From Sulfitobacter sp. (GTDB lineage: Bacteria; Pseudomonadota; Alphaproteobacteria; Rhodobacterales; Rhodobacteraceae), in NCBI GenBank assembly GCA_024636405.1, contig JAGXHC010000261.1, forward strand, positions 1-13,998: 13,998 nucleotides of DNA, given 5' to 3'. Shown one piece after another: positions 1-6,905 of the stretch. The notes under the pieces were generated by a model. It saw nothing but the letters and a program-made list of their open reading frames with translations, ran no database searches and had not been told where the DNA came from. Position 1 is the stretch's first letter, and the number at the start of each line of letters is the position of its first letter. The position numbers and the translations under genes were made by a program.

Positions 1-877
1 GCCGCATCGGAATTGTGCCGTCAAAGCCCTGCATTTTCAATTCACCGGCCAATGCGGCGGCAATGAACGCCCCGCCGAAGACGCCTGCGATCAGGCCCAG
101 ATCGAAATCCAGTGATCCTCCGGCACCGAGAAAATACATCAAGGTATCGGCAGAGGGCCCCGAAAAGGTAACGCTTTCGATCTGCACGGGGTCAAAAGCG
201 GCGGCGGCCAGCGCTGTCGTGGCGACCCACCCCACCGCCACGGCAAAGCCGACGCCCGACCCAAAGATCAGCTGCGCCGTGCCAAGCCGTGCCCGCCGCG
301 CGATCACCAGCGCCAGCACCGCCAGCACCAATCCGGCAACGAGCGCGCTTTGGACAGGCAATCCAAGTGCCGTGATGTAATTGACATTGCGCCCGCCGGG
401 CGTGATCGACAGCCCCGCCAGCCATCCGCGCAGCGGCGCCAGCCAGCCGTGCAGGCTCATCTGTGCGACGACGGCAAAGATCAGGCCGGACACGACCGAA
501 CGCAGATTGCCTGTGGCCGCCAGCACAAGCAGCCGCCCCGAGCAACCCCGCGCCAGCACCATTCCCGCGCCAAACAGCAACCCACCGATCACCGCGCCGG
601 ACCAACTGCCCGGTACCGCCATCATCCGCGCGTTGCCGGTGTCGATCAACCCTGCCAGCGCCGCCGCCTGTACCCAGACCAGCGCCGTCGAAAAAGTCAG
701 CAACCACACGCCGAGACGCGGACCAAGCTGGCCGTGCGCGAACTCCAACGTGGCGGCGCGCAGGCAGAACTGCGAACGCTGCGCCGCGATGCCAAAAATC
801 CCGCCGGTCAACAGCCCAAGCAGCGCCGCCGCGGCAGGTTCTCCCAGCAGATCAAGAAGGGGGGCTGTGTCCAACAT
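1..877 (-). CDS. YeeE/YedE family sulfur-compound membrane transporter (3' end outside window)
   Basis: Reading the minus strand from the ATG at 877 gives 292 open codons that run off the left edge, so the C-terminus is missing. The protein is strongly hydrophobic with repeated Gly/Ala-rich membrane segments. Two family signatures are visible: RSQFCLRAA, with Cys38, and GMVLARGCSGRLL, with Cys112. In YeeE/YedE proteins such cysteines line the pore and relay thiosulfate or related sulfur species across the inner membrane. A third conserved cysteine normally lies near the C-terminus and would be outside the window. The sequence ends in LAGELKMQGFDG, typical of the stretch just before it. An AGGGG ribosome-binding site lies a few bases upstream of the start. 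The gene is divergent from the MFS gene and shares its upstream region, including the FNR-like box. The family call is firm; the exact substrate is not known. Confidence 0.88.
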   Translation of the reverse strand, partial: MLDTAPLLDLLGEPAAAALLGLLTGGIFGIAAQRSQFCLRAATLEFAHGQLGPRLGVWLLTFSTALVWVQAAALAGLIDTGNARMMAVPGSWSGAVIGGLLFGAGMVLARGCSGRLLVLAATGNLRSVVSGLIFAVVAQMSLHGWLAPLRGWLAGLSITPGGRNVNYITALGLPVQSALVAGLVLAVLALVIARRARLGTAQLIFGSGVGFAVAVGWVATTALAAAAFDPVQIESVTFSGPSADTLMYFLGAGGSLDFDLGLIAGVFGGAFIAAALAGELKMQGFDGTIPMR

Positions 878-912
878 GGCACCCCTGTAATACGATTCGC
901 CAATGTGTGCCT

Positions 913-926
913 TTGATCTGGATCAT
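913..926. promoter_or_regulatory. FNR/FnrL-type binding box
   Basis: The sequence TTGATCTGGATCAT matches the FNR-family consensus TTGAT-N4-ATCAA at nine of its ten fixed positions. Its centre lies at 919.5. If it activates the MFS gene in the class II arrangement (centre near -41.5), transcription would begin near 961. A weak -10 candidate, TCATTA at 950-955, sits where this predicts. The minus-strand gene starts only 36 bases away on the other side, so binding might repress or co-regulate it. The match is seen directly; which regulator binds (FnrL, Dnr or another Crp/FNR protein) is inference. Confidence 0.6.
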
Positions 927-982
927 GCTGAGGCACCGATTGCATCTCGTCATTACGCCGCAACGGGGGTAATGCACGCGAC

Positions 983-2215
983 ATGGCCCAACTCATTCCC
1001 CTTGCCGACGCCAAGCATCAGCCGTTCTGGCGGCGGCCTGTTGCATTGCTGTTTCTAATGGCGCTGGCCATGCCGATTGCATTCAACACGTGGTCTGCGC
1101 TGCTGAATAACTTTGTCATTGAGGTCGCCGATTTTGACGGCTCGGATATTGGTCTGCTGCATACCGTGCGCGAGATACCGGGATTTCTTGCCGTTGGCGT
1201 CATCGCGATCATCATTTTCGTGCGGGAACAAGTGCTGGGGCTGGTGTCGCTGATCCTGCTGGGGGTGGCGACGGCAGTGACGGCGTGGTTCCCGTCAATG
1301 GGCGGGATCCTGACGATTACCATGCTCAGTTCCATCGGGTTTCATTACTATGAGACGGTGAACCAATCGTTACAGTTGCAATGGCTCAAGATCGAAGATG
1401 CCCCGCGCATGATCGGCTGGCTCATGGCGGCGGGGTCGGCGGCAACGCTGGTGGCCTATCTGGCGATCATGGCGCTTTGGGACACGCTGTCGCTCAGCTA
1501 TAACGTCGTCTACATGATCGGCGGTGGCGTGACTGTGATAATCGCGGTCTTTGCCATGATTGCCTATCCCCAGTTCGAAGCACCGCATCCGCAGATAAAG
1601 AAAATGGTCCTGCGGCGGCGGTATTGGCTCTATTATGCGTTGCAGTTCATGTCAGGCGCACGGCGGCAGATTTTCGTTGTCTTCGCGGGGTTCATGATGG
1701 TCGAACGCTTTGGCTTTGACGTACATGAGATCACCATGCTGTACCTGATCAATCTTGTTGCCAATATGATCTTCGCGCCGCTGATGGGCCGCGCGGTCGG
1801 CTATTTCGGAGAACGCCGCGCGCTGGGGTTCGAATACATCGGGCTGATCATCGTGTTCCTGAGCTATGGCGGGGTGTATTACCTTGGCTGGGGCGTGGTC
1901 GTCGCGGCGGTGCTGTATGTGCTGGATCATATGTTCTTTGCGCTGGCGCTGGCGCTAAAGACCTATTTCCAGAAAATCGCCGACCCGCGCGATATTGCGC
2001 CCACGGCTGCGGTCGCGTTCACGATCAACCACATCGCAGCGGTGTTTCTGCCTGTGTTGCTGGGGCTTTTGTGGCTGGTCTCACCGGCGGCGGTGTTCTT
2101 TCTGGCTGCGGGCATGGCGGCGGTGTCGCTGATGCTGGCAATGCTGATCCCGCGCCACCCTGCACCGGGCAACGAGACGGTATTCGCACCCCCGCTGCCA
2201 CAAGCGGCGCAGTAG
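983..2215 (+). CDS. Major facilitator superfamily transporter
   Basis: A 410-residue inner-membrane protein with about twelve hydrophobic helices, which is the usual size and layout for an MFS carrier. A motif-A-like loop (GRAVGYFGERRAL, near residue 271) sits in the C-terminal half, between predicted helices 8 and 9. A basic central loop (KKMVLRRRYW, near residue 208) separates the two six-helix halves. The ATG at 983 is preceded by a purine-rich stretch (cgggggt) that is rather far upstream for a ribosome-binding site. The gene leads a run with the MATE gene (6-base gap) and prmA. The upstream FNR-like box suggests oxygen- or nitric-oxide-linked expression. I cannot name a substrate: nothing in the sequence separates sugar, drug or metabolite carriers. 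Confidence 0.85.
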   Translation: MAQLIPLADAKHQPFWRRPVALLFLMALAMPIAFNTWSALLNNFVIEVADFDGSDIGLLHTVREIPGFLAVGVIAIIIFVREQVLGLVSLILLGVATAVTAWFPSMGGILTITMLSSIGFHYYETVNQSLQLQWLKIEDAPRMIGWLMAAGSAATLVAYLAIMALWDTLSLSYNVVYMIGGGVTVIIAVFAMIAYPQFEAPHPQIKKMVLRRRYWLYYALQFMSGARRQIFVVFAGFMMVERFGFDVHEITMLYLINLVANMIFAPLMGRAVGYFGERRALGFEYIGLIIVFLSYGGVYYLGWGVVVAAVLYVLDHMFFALALALKTYFQKIADPRDIAPTAAVAFTINHIAAVFLPVLLGLLWLVSPAAVFFLAAGMAAVSLMLAMLIPRHPAPGNETVFAPPLPQAAQ

Positions 2216-2221
2216 TTCGGG

Positions 2222-3613
2222 ATGGGGCCGGGTCGCTTCCTGTCCGGGTCCACCATGGGCCATGTGGTCAGGATGACGGCCACGGGCGCGTTGGGCATCA
2301 CCTTTGTTTTTCTGGTGGATGCCGCCAACCTGCTGTGGATTGCGCAACTGGGCGATCCGCAACTGGTCGCGGCCATCGGTTTTGCCTATGCGATCCAGTT
2401 CTTCTCTGTCTCCATAGGGGTGGGCCTGATGATTGCCGCGACGGCGTTGATCTCACGCTCCATCGGGGTGGGGGACCGGGCACTTGCGCGCAGGCAAGGC
2501 GGGGCAGGGATTGTGATTGCGGTCGTGGTGCAGGCTGTTGTCGCCGCGCTGATCATCTCGTTTCGGCACGATCTGGTGGCGCTGGCGGGGGCAAAAGGCG
2601 AAACCGCACGGCTGGCGGCGCGCTATCTGGCGATGACCGTCCCGTCATTGGTGGTGATGGCCGTGGGTCTGGTCTGCTCAGGCGCGCTGCGCGCCGAAGG
2701 GTACGGCGCCAAAGCGATGTATGTGACGATGTTTTCGGGCATATTGTTGATGGTGCTGGATCCGATCACCATCGTCTGGTTGGGTTGGGGGCTTGATGGC
2801 GCGGCGATCAACCTGTTTGTGTTCCGCATCTGTCTGATGCTGCTGGCGCTGCATTATGCCGTGCGCCAGACCAATCTGATTGACCGCCCCCGCCTGAGCA
2901 CGCTGCGCAACATTGCGCGCCCCTTTCTGGTGGTGGCGACCCCGGCCATCGCCACCCAGATGTCCACGCCGGCGGGCAATTACCTGATGACCATTGTCAT
3001 GGCTGGTTTTGGCGACGACGCGGTTGCGGCCTGGGCCGTGGTCGGGCGGCTGACTGTGGTGGTTTTCGGCGGCATCTTTGCGCTGTCGGGGGCCATTGGC
3101 GGCATCTTTGGCCAGAACTTTGGCGCGGGCCAGTTTGACCGGGTGCGCAGCACGTACCGCGATGCGCTGTTGTTCTGTTTGTGTTACACGCTGGTCGCTT
3201 GGGCGCTGCTGGCGCTGGCGTCTGATTTCGTGGTCGGCGTCTTCGCGCTGGAGGGGCAGGGCGAAGCGGTTCTGCGTGCCTTTACCTTCGTCGGTGTCGG
3301 TGGGTTTGTCTTTATCGGGGCGCTTTTCGTGTCCAATGCGGCCTTCAACAATCTGGGACGCCCCGGCCGGTCCACGCTGGTCAACTGGATCAAGGACGGC
3401 GTGCTGAGCTATCCTGCCGCTGCGGCGCTGGCGGTGATCTTCGGCGCGCCGGGGGTTATCTATGGCCAAGCTGCAGCAGGGGCCATCATGGGCGTGGTCG
3501 CCGCCACCTGGGGGTGGCATTTCGTCAAACATCTGGGTGCAGTGACCCCGGCAGAGCTTGACCCCACCTTTCCGCGCCCCTACCCGAACCCCGACAGACA
3601 CCGGATGCGATAG
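2222..3613 (+). CDS. MATE family efflux transporter
   Basis: A 463-residue protein with twelve predicted membrane helices in two related halves, the size expected for a MATE (multidrug and toxic compound extrusion) antiporter. Family-like features are the early LWIAQLGDPQLVAAIGFA segment, the loop ISRSIGVGDRALARRQ that follows the second helix, and in the second half GAIGGIFGQNFGAGQFDR, the matching internal-repeat loop. MATE proteins export cationic compounds in exchange for Na+ or H+. The ATG lies six bases after the MFS stop, so the two are probably translated from one message. The C-terminal tail after the last helix is short, polar and proline-rich. Its stop codon forms part of the ribosome-binding site of prmA. 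Substrate is unknown. Confidence 0.88.
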   Translation: MGPGRFLSGSTMGHVVRMTATGALGITFVFLVDAANLLWIAQLGDPQLVAAIGFAYAIQFFSVSIGVGLMIAATALISRSIGVGDRALARRQGGAGIVIAVVVQAVVAALIISFRHDLVALAGAKGETARLAARYLAMTVPSLVVMAVGLVCSGALRAEGYGAKAMYVTMFSGILLMVLDPITIVWLGWGLDGAAINLFVFRICLMLLALHYAVRQTNLIDRPRLSTLRNIARPFLVVATPAIATQMSTPAGNYLMTIVMAGFGDDAVAAWAVVGRLTVVVFGGIFALSGAIGGIFGQNFGAGQFDRVRSTYRDALLFCLCYTLVAWALLALASDFVVGVFALEGQGEAVLRAFTFVGVGGFVFIGALFVSNAAFNNLGRPGRSTLVNWIKDGVLSYPAAAALAVIFGAPGVIYGQAAAGAIMGVVAATWGWHFVKHLGAVTPAELDPTFPRPYPNPDRHRMR

Positions 3614-3624
3614 GAGCGCCGATC

Positions 3625-4491
3625 ATGCCCACATTCACCGCCCTTACGACCCTGACGGGCCGCGACCAGGCATACGCGCTTGGCGATGCAATGGAGCGGC
3701 TTGACCCCGAACCCACCGGTGTCGGCGTCTTCGAGATGGAGGATGGATCAGGCTTGTGGGAAGTGGGCGGCTATTTTGAAGCCACCCCGGATGCGGCGGC
3801 GCTGGCGGTACTGGCCGCGGCACTGGGCGCGAAGCCCTTTGTGGTGTCGGAATTGCCCGAAACCGATTGGGTCGCCCATGTGCGCCGCGAACTGGCACCC
3901 GTCGTGGCGGGTCGGTTCTTTGTTTACGGCAGCCATGATGCGGACAAGGTGCCGCAGGAATGCGAACCGCTGCTGATCGAGGCGGCGATGGCGTTTGGAA
4001 CCGGGCACCACGGCACCACTTTGGGCTGTCTGCGTGCGCTGGACCGGCTGGCGACGGACGGTTTTCACGGACGGCGGGTCGTTGATATTGGATGTGGCAC
4101 GGCGGTGCTGGCGATGGCGGCGACGCGAATCTGGCCCGATACGGTGCTGGCCAGCGACATTGACACCGTCGCGGTCGAAGTGGCGCAGGCGAATGTCGCT
4201 GCGAACGGTCTGACCGGGCGCGTGACCTGCGTCGAGGCGGCGGGGTTCGATCATCCCGAACTAAAGGCGGCGGCGCCGTTCGATCTGGTCTTTGCAAACA
4301 TCCTCAAGGGGCCGCTGATTGCGCTTGCGCCGGACATGGCCGACGCGATGCACCCCGGCGGCTATGCGATTCTGTCCGGCATTTTAAATGAACAGGCTGA
4401 CGAAGTGGCAGAGGTTTATGCACGTTCCGGCATCAATGTGGTGCACCGCGAAAGCATTGTTGACTGGACGACGATCACGCTAAGGAAATGA
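3625..4491 (+). CDS. prmA: Ribosomal protein L11 methyltransferase PrmA
   Basis: A 288-residue S-adenosylmethionine-dependent enzyme that trimethylates lysines and the N-terminus of ribosomal protein L11 (uL11). The N-terminal third is the substrate-recognition domain. The methyltransferase fold starts around residue 120. Visible motifs are AFGTGHHGTT (123-132), the SAM-binding loop VVDIGCGTAVLAMAA (152-166), acidic SDID (177-180) and the catalytic-region motif NILKGPL (225-231). Length and motif order match PrmA. The start is set by TAGGAG at 3611-3616, eight bases upstream, which overlaps the stop of the MATE gene, so translation is probably coupled. No intrinsic terminator is obvious after the stop. 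PrmA is dispensable in most bacteria tested. Confidence 0.93.
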   Translation: MPTFTALTTLTGRDQAYALGDAMERLDPEPTGVGVFEMEDGSGLWEVGGYFEATPDAAALAVLAAALGAKPFVVSELPETDWVAHVRRELAPVVAGRFFVYGSHDADKVPQECEPLLIEAAMAFGTGHHGTTLGCLRALDRLATDGFHGRRVVDIGCGTAVLAMAATRIWPDTVLASDIDTVAVEVAQANVAANGLTGRVTCVEAAGFDHPELKAAAPFDLVFANILKGPLIALAPDMADAMHPGGYAILSGILNEQADEVAEVYARSGINVVHRESIVDWTTITLRK

Positions 4492-4604
4492 CACATTTTC
4501 ATACGCATTTTCGAGGCATTTGATCGGTTTGCCCAGAATTTGCCACATTTCAGCGATAGATAATTTGTAACAACGGTGGGGGCCGATTGTTATCAGAGGC
4601 TGCC

Positions 4605-4949
4605 ATGGTTGAGACGCACGCACATTTTATAAACCGTCTGACATCGCTCGGACGCAAACACGCCCAGATGACGCACGGCTACGTAACCCGCGTCGGTAAG
4701 GACGGGCTGATCACCGTGAAACCCAAGCGTCCGCGTCGCGGGTTTCCGTTCAAGGCGATGATGATCTTTATCGCAGGGTTCTTCATGTTCAAGGCGTTCA
4801 TGCTGGCCGCTGTCGGACCCATCACCTACAACGAGCGTCTGTCCAAGCTTGAGAATGGCACGGTGATCGAACAAGCAGGTGCCGTCGCGCTGAAAATCGA
4901 TCCCGTGACCGAAAAGCTGGCTGACTTCACAGGCCCTGTTATGCGCTGA
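4605..4949 (+). CDS. Small single-pass membrane protein, unknown function
   Basis: A 114-residue protein I do not recognise. I chose the ATG at 4605 over the in-frame TTG at 4587 because AGAGG sits just upstream of it. The first 50 residues are basic and soluble (ending KPKRPRRGFPFK). One hydrophobic helix follows (about residues 51-70), rich in Met and Phe, then an acidic 44-residue tail (ERLSKLENGTVIEQ). The positive charge before the helix predicts N-in, C-out topology, with the tail in the periplasm. The tail has a short heptad-like stretch that could be coiled coil. It lies 113 bases after prmA in an AT-rich gap and ends at a strong shared terminator, so it is probably its own transcription unit. 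The coding call rests on the ribosome-binding site, sensible composition and the terminator. Confidence 0.7.
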   Translation: MVETHAHFINRLTSLGRKHAQMTHGYVTRVGKDGLITVKPKRPRRGFPFKAMMIFIAGFFMFKAFMLAAVGPITYNERLSKLENGTVIEQAGAVALKIDPVTEKLADFTGPVMR

Positions 4950-5024
4950 CACTTTGGCACTGCCTTTTGCGGGCGGCGCTGCCGTGATCCGGACCATCGC
5001 CAACGCCCGTCTCTCCAGGCATGA

Positions 5025-5060
5025 AAAAACCGCGCCCTGATCATCAGGAGCGCGGTTTTT
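5025..5060. terminator. Bidirectional intrinsic terminator
   Basis: An 11-bp stem, AAAAACCGCGC at 5025-5035 with GCGCGGTTTTT at 5050-5060, is followed inward by one unpaired A and a further 5-bp stem (CCTGA/TCAGG) closed by the loop TCA. The A-tract on one arm and T-tract on the other make it work on both strands. It lies between the convergent small membrane protein gene and the DUF1127 gene and would end both transcripts. Confidence 0.9.
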
Positions 5061-5104
5061 AACTGTCCAAAGCCACGCCGCTGCGCGGCCTTGACTGACA
5101 GTGA

Positions 5105-5323
5105 TCAGCGGATGAAGTGGCTTTGTGCAACGATGTCGATATCGCCACGCACCAGACCGATGTCGTCCAGCTCGCGATTGCTGAGCTTGGACAGGGCGGC
5201 GCGGGTTACGCGGCTGTCGTTCCAAGCGACAACACCACCGGCGATATCAGTGATGAATGTGACCAAACGGGAGACGGCCGATGCGGTGCCGTAGGTAGTG
5301 CGGGAAGTGTCAAAAGCAGCCAT
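5105..5323 (-). CDS. DUF1127 domain small protein
   Basis: A 72-residue protein. The C-terminal half carries the DUF1127 core, LSKLSNRELDDIGLVRGDID (about residues 45-64), and the N-terminal half is a variable polar and hydrophobic segment. DUF1127 proteins are abundant in alphaproteobacteria. Some, such as CcaF1 of Rhodobacter sphaeroides, bind RNA and affect small-RNA maturation and RNA turnover; others are linked to phosphate or carbon metabolism. This copy is less arginine-rich than the very short (40-50 residue) RNA-binding type, so its role may differ. AAAGGACG lies just upstream of the ATG as a good ribosome-binding site. It has its own promoter candidate at 5377-5405 and shares the terminator at 5025-5060, so it is probably monocistronic. 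Confidence 0.88.
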   Translation of the reverse strand: MAAFDTSRTTYGTASAVSRLVTFITDIAGGVVAWNDSRVTRAALSKLSNRELDDIGLVRGDIDIVAQSHFIR

Positions 5324-5376
5324 GATGCCGTCCTTTTTGATTGGAGTTAAACCGGTTTGCCCGGCGGTGTAAGTCG

Positions 5377-5405
5377 CATCTAGGCCGAAAGATTAGCCAA
5401 CGCAA
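5377..5405 (-). promoter_or_regulatory. Candidate promoter of the DUF1127 gene
   Basis: On the minus strand, TTGCGT (5400-5405) and TAGATG (5377-5382) are separated by exactly 17 bases, a good -35/-10 pair for the housekeeping sigma factor. Transcription would start near 5370, giving a leader of about 47 bases before the ATG at 5323. The -35 and -10 each miss the consensus at two positions. Confidence 0.4.
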
Positions 5406-5544
5406 TCGCCACAGGCGCATGTGTGATCTGCGTTTTCTGCATAGGTCCGGTTCTAGGTTAACGTACCGTAAAAAAACGAAAAAATGCCACAGGTGCGGCG
5501 TCGCTTTCAGGCTTGAAAAGGGCGGTTCCGGCCCGCGTGGCGGC

Positions 5545-5569
5545 AAAGCGACAGCGGGCATGTCGTTTT
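5545..5569 (+). terminator. Terminator-like hairpin upstream of ruvC
   Basis: AAAGCGACA at 5545-5553 pairs with TGTCGTTTT at 5561-5569 over nine base pairs, one of them G-T, around a 7-base loop (GCGGGCA). The 3' arm ends in four T. This is intrinsic-terminator-like but has modest GC content and a short T tract. No gene precedes it on the plus strand, so if real it would end an unannotated short transcript. Confidence 0.3.
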
Positions 5570-5579
5570 CTGGAAAAGT

Positions 5580-5614
5580 GCGCGAAAGGCTTGGCGGATG
5601 TTCGCCTTTCGTGC
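5580..5614. repeat. Inverted repeat in the ruvC upstream region
   Basis: GCGCGAAAGGC at 5580-5590 pairs with GCCTTTCGTGC at 5604-5614 over eleven positions, with one G-T pair, around a 13-base loop. It lies 40 bases before the ruvC start and covers the likely promoter. It could be a protein operator or a leader hairpin. No T tract follows on the plus strand, so it is not a terminator in that direction. Confidence 0.5.
5600..5614. promoter_or_regulatory. LexA-like box upstream of ruvC (one mismatch)
   Basis: GTTC-N7-GTGC differs by one base from the alphaproteobacterial LexA operator GTTC-N7-GTTC. It would lie between a weak -35 candidate (TTGGCG, 5591-5596) and a weak -10 candidate (TAGTGC, 5615-5620), a normal place for a repressor site. 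ruvCAB is SOS-controlled in many bacteria, which supports the idea. The mismatch and the overlapping inverted repeat keep confidence low. Confidence 0.35.
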
Positions 5615-5654
5615 TAGTGCATCAAAAAAGCAACAAATTAAAGAAAGCAGGCGC

Positions 5655-6167
5655 ATGATACGGGTAATCGGCATTGATCCGGGGCTGCGCAACATGGGCT
5701 GGGGCATAATTGACGTCGCAGGCAGCAAGCTGAGCCATGTGGCGAACGGGGTCTGTGTATCTCAAGGCACCGATATGGGCGCGCGACTGTTGTCGTTGCA
5801 TGCGCAGCTGACGCGGATCATGGTGACCTACCGGCCGCAGGCGGCAGCAGTTGAGCAAACCTTTGTAAACAAGGACGGGGCCGGTACGCTGAAGCTGGGA
5901 CAGGCGCGCGGCATTGCGATGCTGGTGCCGGCGCAGGCCGGGCTGGTGGTGGGCGAATACGCCCCCAACACGGTCAAGAAAACGGTGGTTGGCGTCGGCC
6001 ATGCAGACAAGGGACAGGTGGCACATATGGTGCGGATGCAGTTGCCGGGAATCGAGATCGCAGGACCGGATGCCGCCGATGCGCTGGCCATCGCGATTTG
6101 TCACGCACACCACGGCGGTGCGTCGACGCTGGCCATGGCTGTGGCTGTCGCGCGGGCACGCGCATGA
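5655..6167 (+). CDS. ruvC: Crossover junction endodeoxyribonuclease RuvC
   Basis: A 170-residue Holliday-junction resolvase that nicks the two opposed strands of a four-way junction in concert with RuvAB. The four catalytic acids of the RNase H-like fold are all present: Asp8 in GIDPG, Glu67 in AAVEQTF, and Asp139 and Asp142 in [11 protein letters not shown], each one residue later than in the E. coli enzyme. Length is normal for the family. The ATG at 5655 gives the standard [10 protein letters not shown] start; the ribosome-binding site before it is weak (AGG). The gene ends in an ATGA overlap with ruvA (6164-6167), so translation is coupled. It opens the ruvCAB run. Confidence 0.96.
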   Translation: MIRVIGIDPGLRNMGWGIIDVAGSKLSHVANGVCVSQGTDMGARLLSLHAQLTRIMVTYRPQAAAVEQTFVNKDGAGTLKLGQARGIAMLVPAQAGLVVGEYAPNTVKKTVVGVGHADKGQVAHMVRMQLPGIEIAGPDAADALAIAICHAHHGGASTLAMAVAVARARA

Positions 6168-6829
6168 TTGGCAAGATCACGGGCCGCATTGATTACCGCG
6201 CCCCCGACCATGTGTTGATTGACGTGCGCGGGGTTGGTTATCTGGTCTATTGTTCGGATCGGACCATGGCCGCGCTGCCCCCCGTGGGCGAGATTGTCGC
6301 GCTTTTTACCGATCTGGTGGTGCGCGAAGACCTGATGCAGCTTTTCGGCTTTCAGACGCTTGTGGAAAAGGAATGGCACCGGCTGCTGACATCAGTGCAG
6401 GGGGTGGGCGCCAAGGCATCACTTGCCATTCTGGGCACATTGGGGCCCGATGGGGTCAGCCGCGCGATTGCGCTGGGGGACTGGAACGCGGTCAAGGCGG
6501 CCAAGGGTATCGGGCCCAAGATCGCACAGCGCGTGGTGCTTGACCTGAAAGACAAAGCACCCGGCGTGATGGCGATGACCGGCACGCTGGCACAGGCGCA
6601 AGGCGACGAGGTGGCAGAGGTGATCGAGCCCACCGCACCGCGCCGCGCGCCAAGCCCCGCCGCGCCCAATGCCTCGGCCCAGTCAGAAGCGCTGTCGGCG
6701 CTTGGCAATCTTGGCTACAGCCCCGGTGATGCGGCAGGTGCGGTGGCGCGCGCGGTCGGCGACGCGCCGGACGCAGACATGAAAACGCTGATCCGTGCCG
6801 CGCTCAAGTTATTGGCCCCAAAGGGGTGA
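6164..6829 (+). CDS. ruvA: Holliday junction branch migration protein RuvA
   Basis: A 221-residue protein that binds the four-way junction as a tetramer and loads RuvB rings. The N-terminal OB-fold domain covers about residues 1-64 (starting [10 protein letters not shown]). Two helix-hairpin-helix motifs follow: [13 protein letters not shown] (78-90) and [12 protein letters not shown] (113-124). A Pro/Ala-rich linker (about 135-175) leads to the mobile domain III ([11 protein letters not shown] to the end), which contacts RuvB. An upstream in-frame ATG at 6098 exists but lies inside ruvC and would add an unrelated tail; the ATG at 6164 gives the family start and the ATGA overlap with the ruvC stop. 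It is followed by a 76-base gap containing a hairpin before ruvB. Confidence 0.95.
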   Translation: MIGKITGRIDYRAPDHVLIDVRGVGYLVYCSDRTMAALPPVGEIVALFTDLVVREDLMQLFGFQTLVEKEWHRLLTSVQGVGAKASLAILGTLGPDGVSRAIALGDWNAVKAAKGIGPKIAQRVVLDLKDKAPGVMAMTGTLAQAQGDEVAEVIEPTAPRRAPSPAAPNASAQSEALSALGNLGYSPGDAAGAVARAVGDAPDADMKTLIRAALKLLAPKG

Positions 6830-6850
6830 GCGGGTGCATTGGGCCGGCGC

Positions 6851-6885
6851 GGTGGGTGAACCTTCCGCTGGAAGAACCACCCACC
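6851..6885 (+). other. Two-stage hairpin between ruvA and ruvB
   Basis: An outer 8-bp stem, GGTGGGTG (6851-6858) with CACCCACC (6878-6885), encloses a symmetric AAC/AAC internal loop and an inner 5-bp stem, CTTCC (6862-6866) with GGAAG (6870-6874), closed by GCT. All pairs are Watson-Crick. There is no T tract, so it is not a standard terminator. It lies in the ruvA-ruvB message 20 bases before the ruvB start and might protect the message, attenuate it or adjust the ruvA:ruvB ratio. Confidence 0.55.
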
Positions 6886-6905
6886 CTGCGGCATAACGGG
6901 ACGAC

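Larger units (their letters stand above)
5324..5654. other. 331-base non-coding region between the DUF1127 gene and ruvC
   Basis: This divergent gap holds no convincing gene. From left to right it contains the leader and promoter of the DUF1127 gene (5324-5405), an A-rich stretch near 5470-5490 (two runs of A on the plus strand), a terminator-like hairpin at 5545-5569, a long inverted repeat at 5580-5614 with a LexA-like box in its right arm, and the AT-rich ribosome-loading region of ruvC (5621-5654). Reading frames across it are low-complexity Arg/Lys/Gly or interrupted and look non-coding. It is longer than regulation of two ordinary genes needs, so a small RNA is possible. Confidence 0.5.

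Noticed and set aside
192..916. Plus- and minus-strand frames of 170-190 codons within the left-edge gene
   Set aside because: They are other frames of the YeeE/YedE gene, whose own frame is open to the window edge and carries the family cysteine motifs.
2678..3601. A 307-codon minus-strand frame opposite the MATE gene
   Set aside because: Low-complexity Arg/His/Gln product, no ribosome-binding site, and the plus strand encodes a clear MATE transporter.
4950..5104. CcsR-type small RNAs downstream of the DUF1127 gene, as in Rhodobacter sphaeroides
   Set aside because: The minus strand after the stop has no CCTCCTCCC-type motif; it holds one ordinary terminator hairpin.
5341..5658. A 105-codon plus-strand frame running into ruvC with a CxxC pair
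   Set aside because: It starts inside the DUF1127 promoter region, is Arg/Lys/Gly-rich with no ribosome-binding site, crosses both hairpins, and its cysteine pair is isolated.
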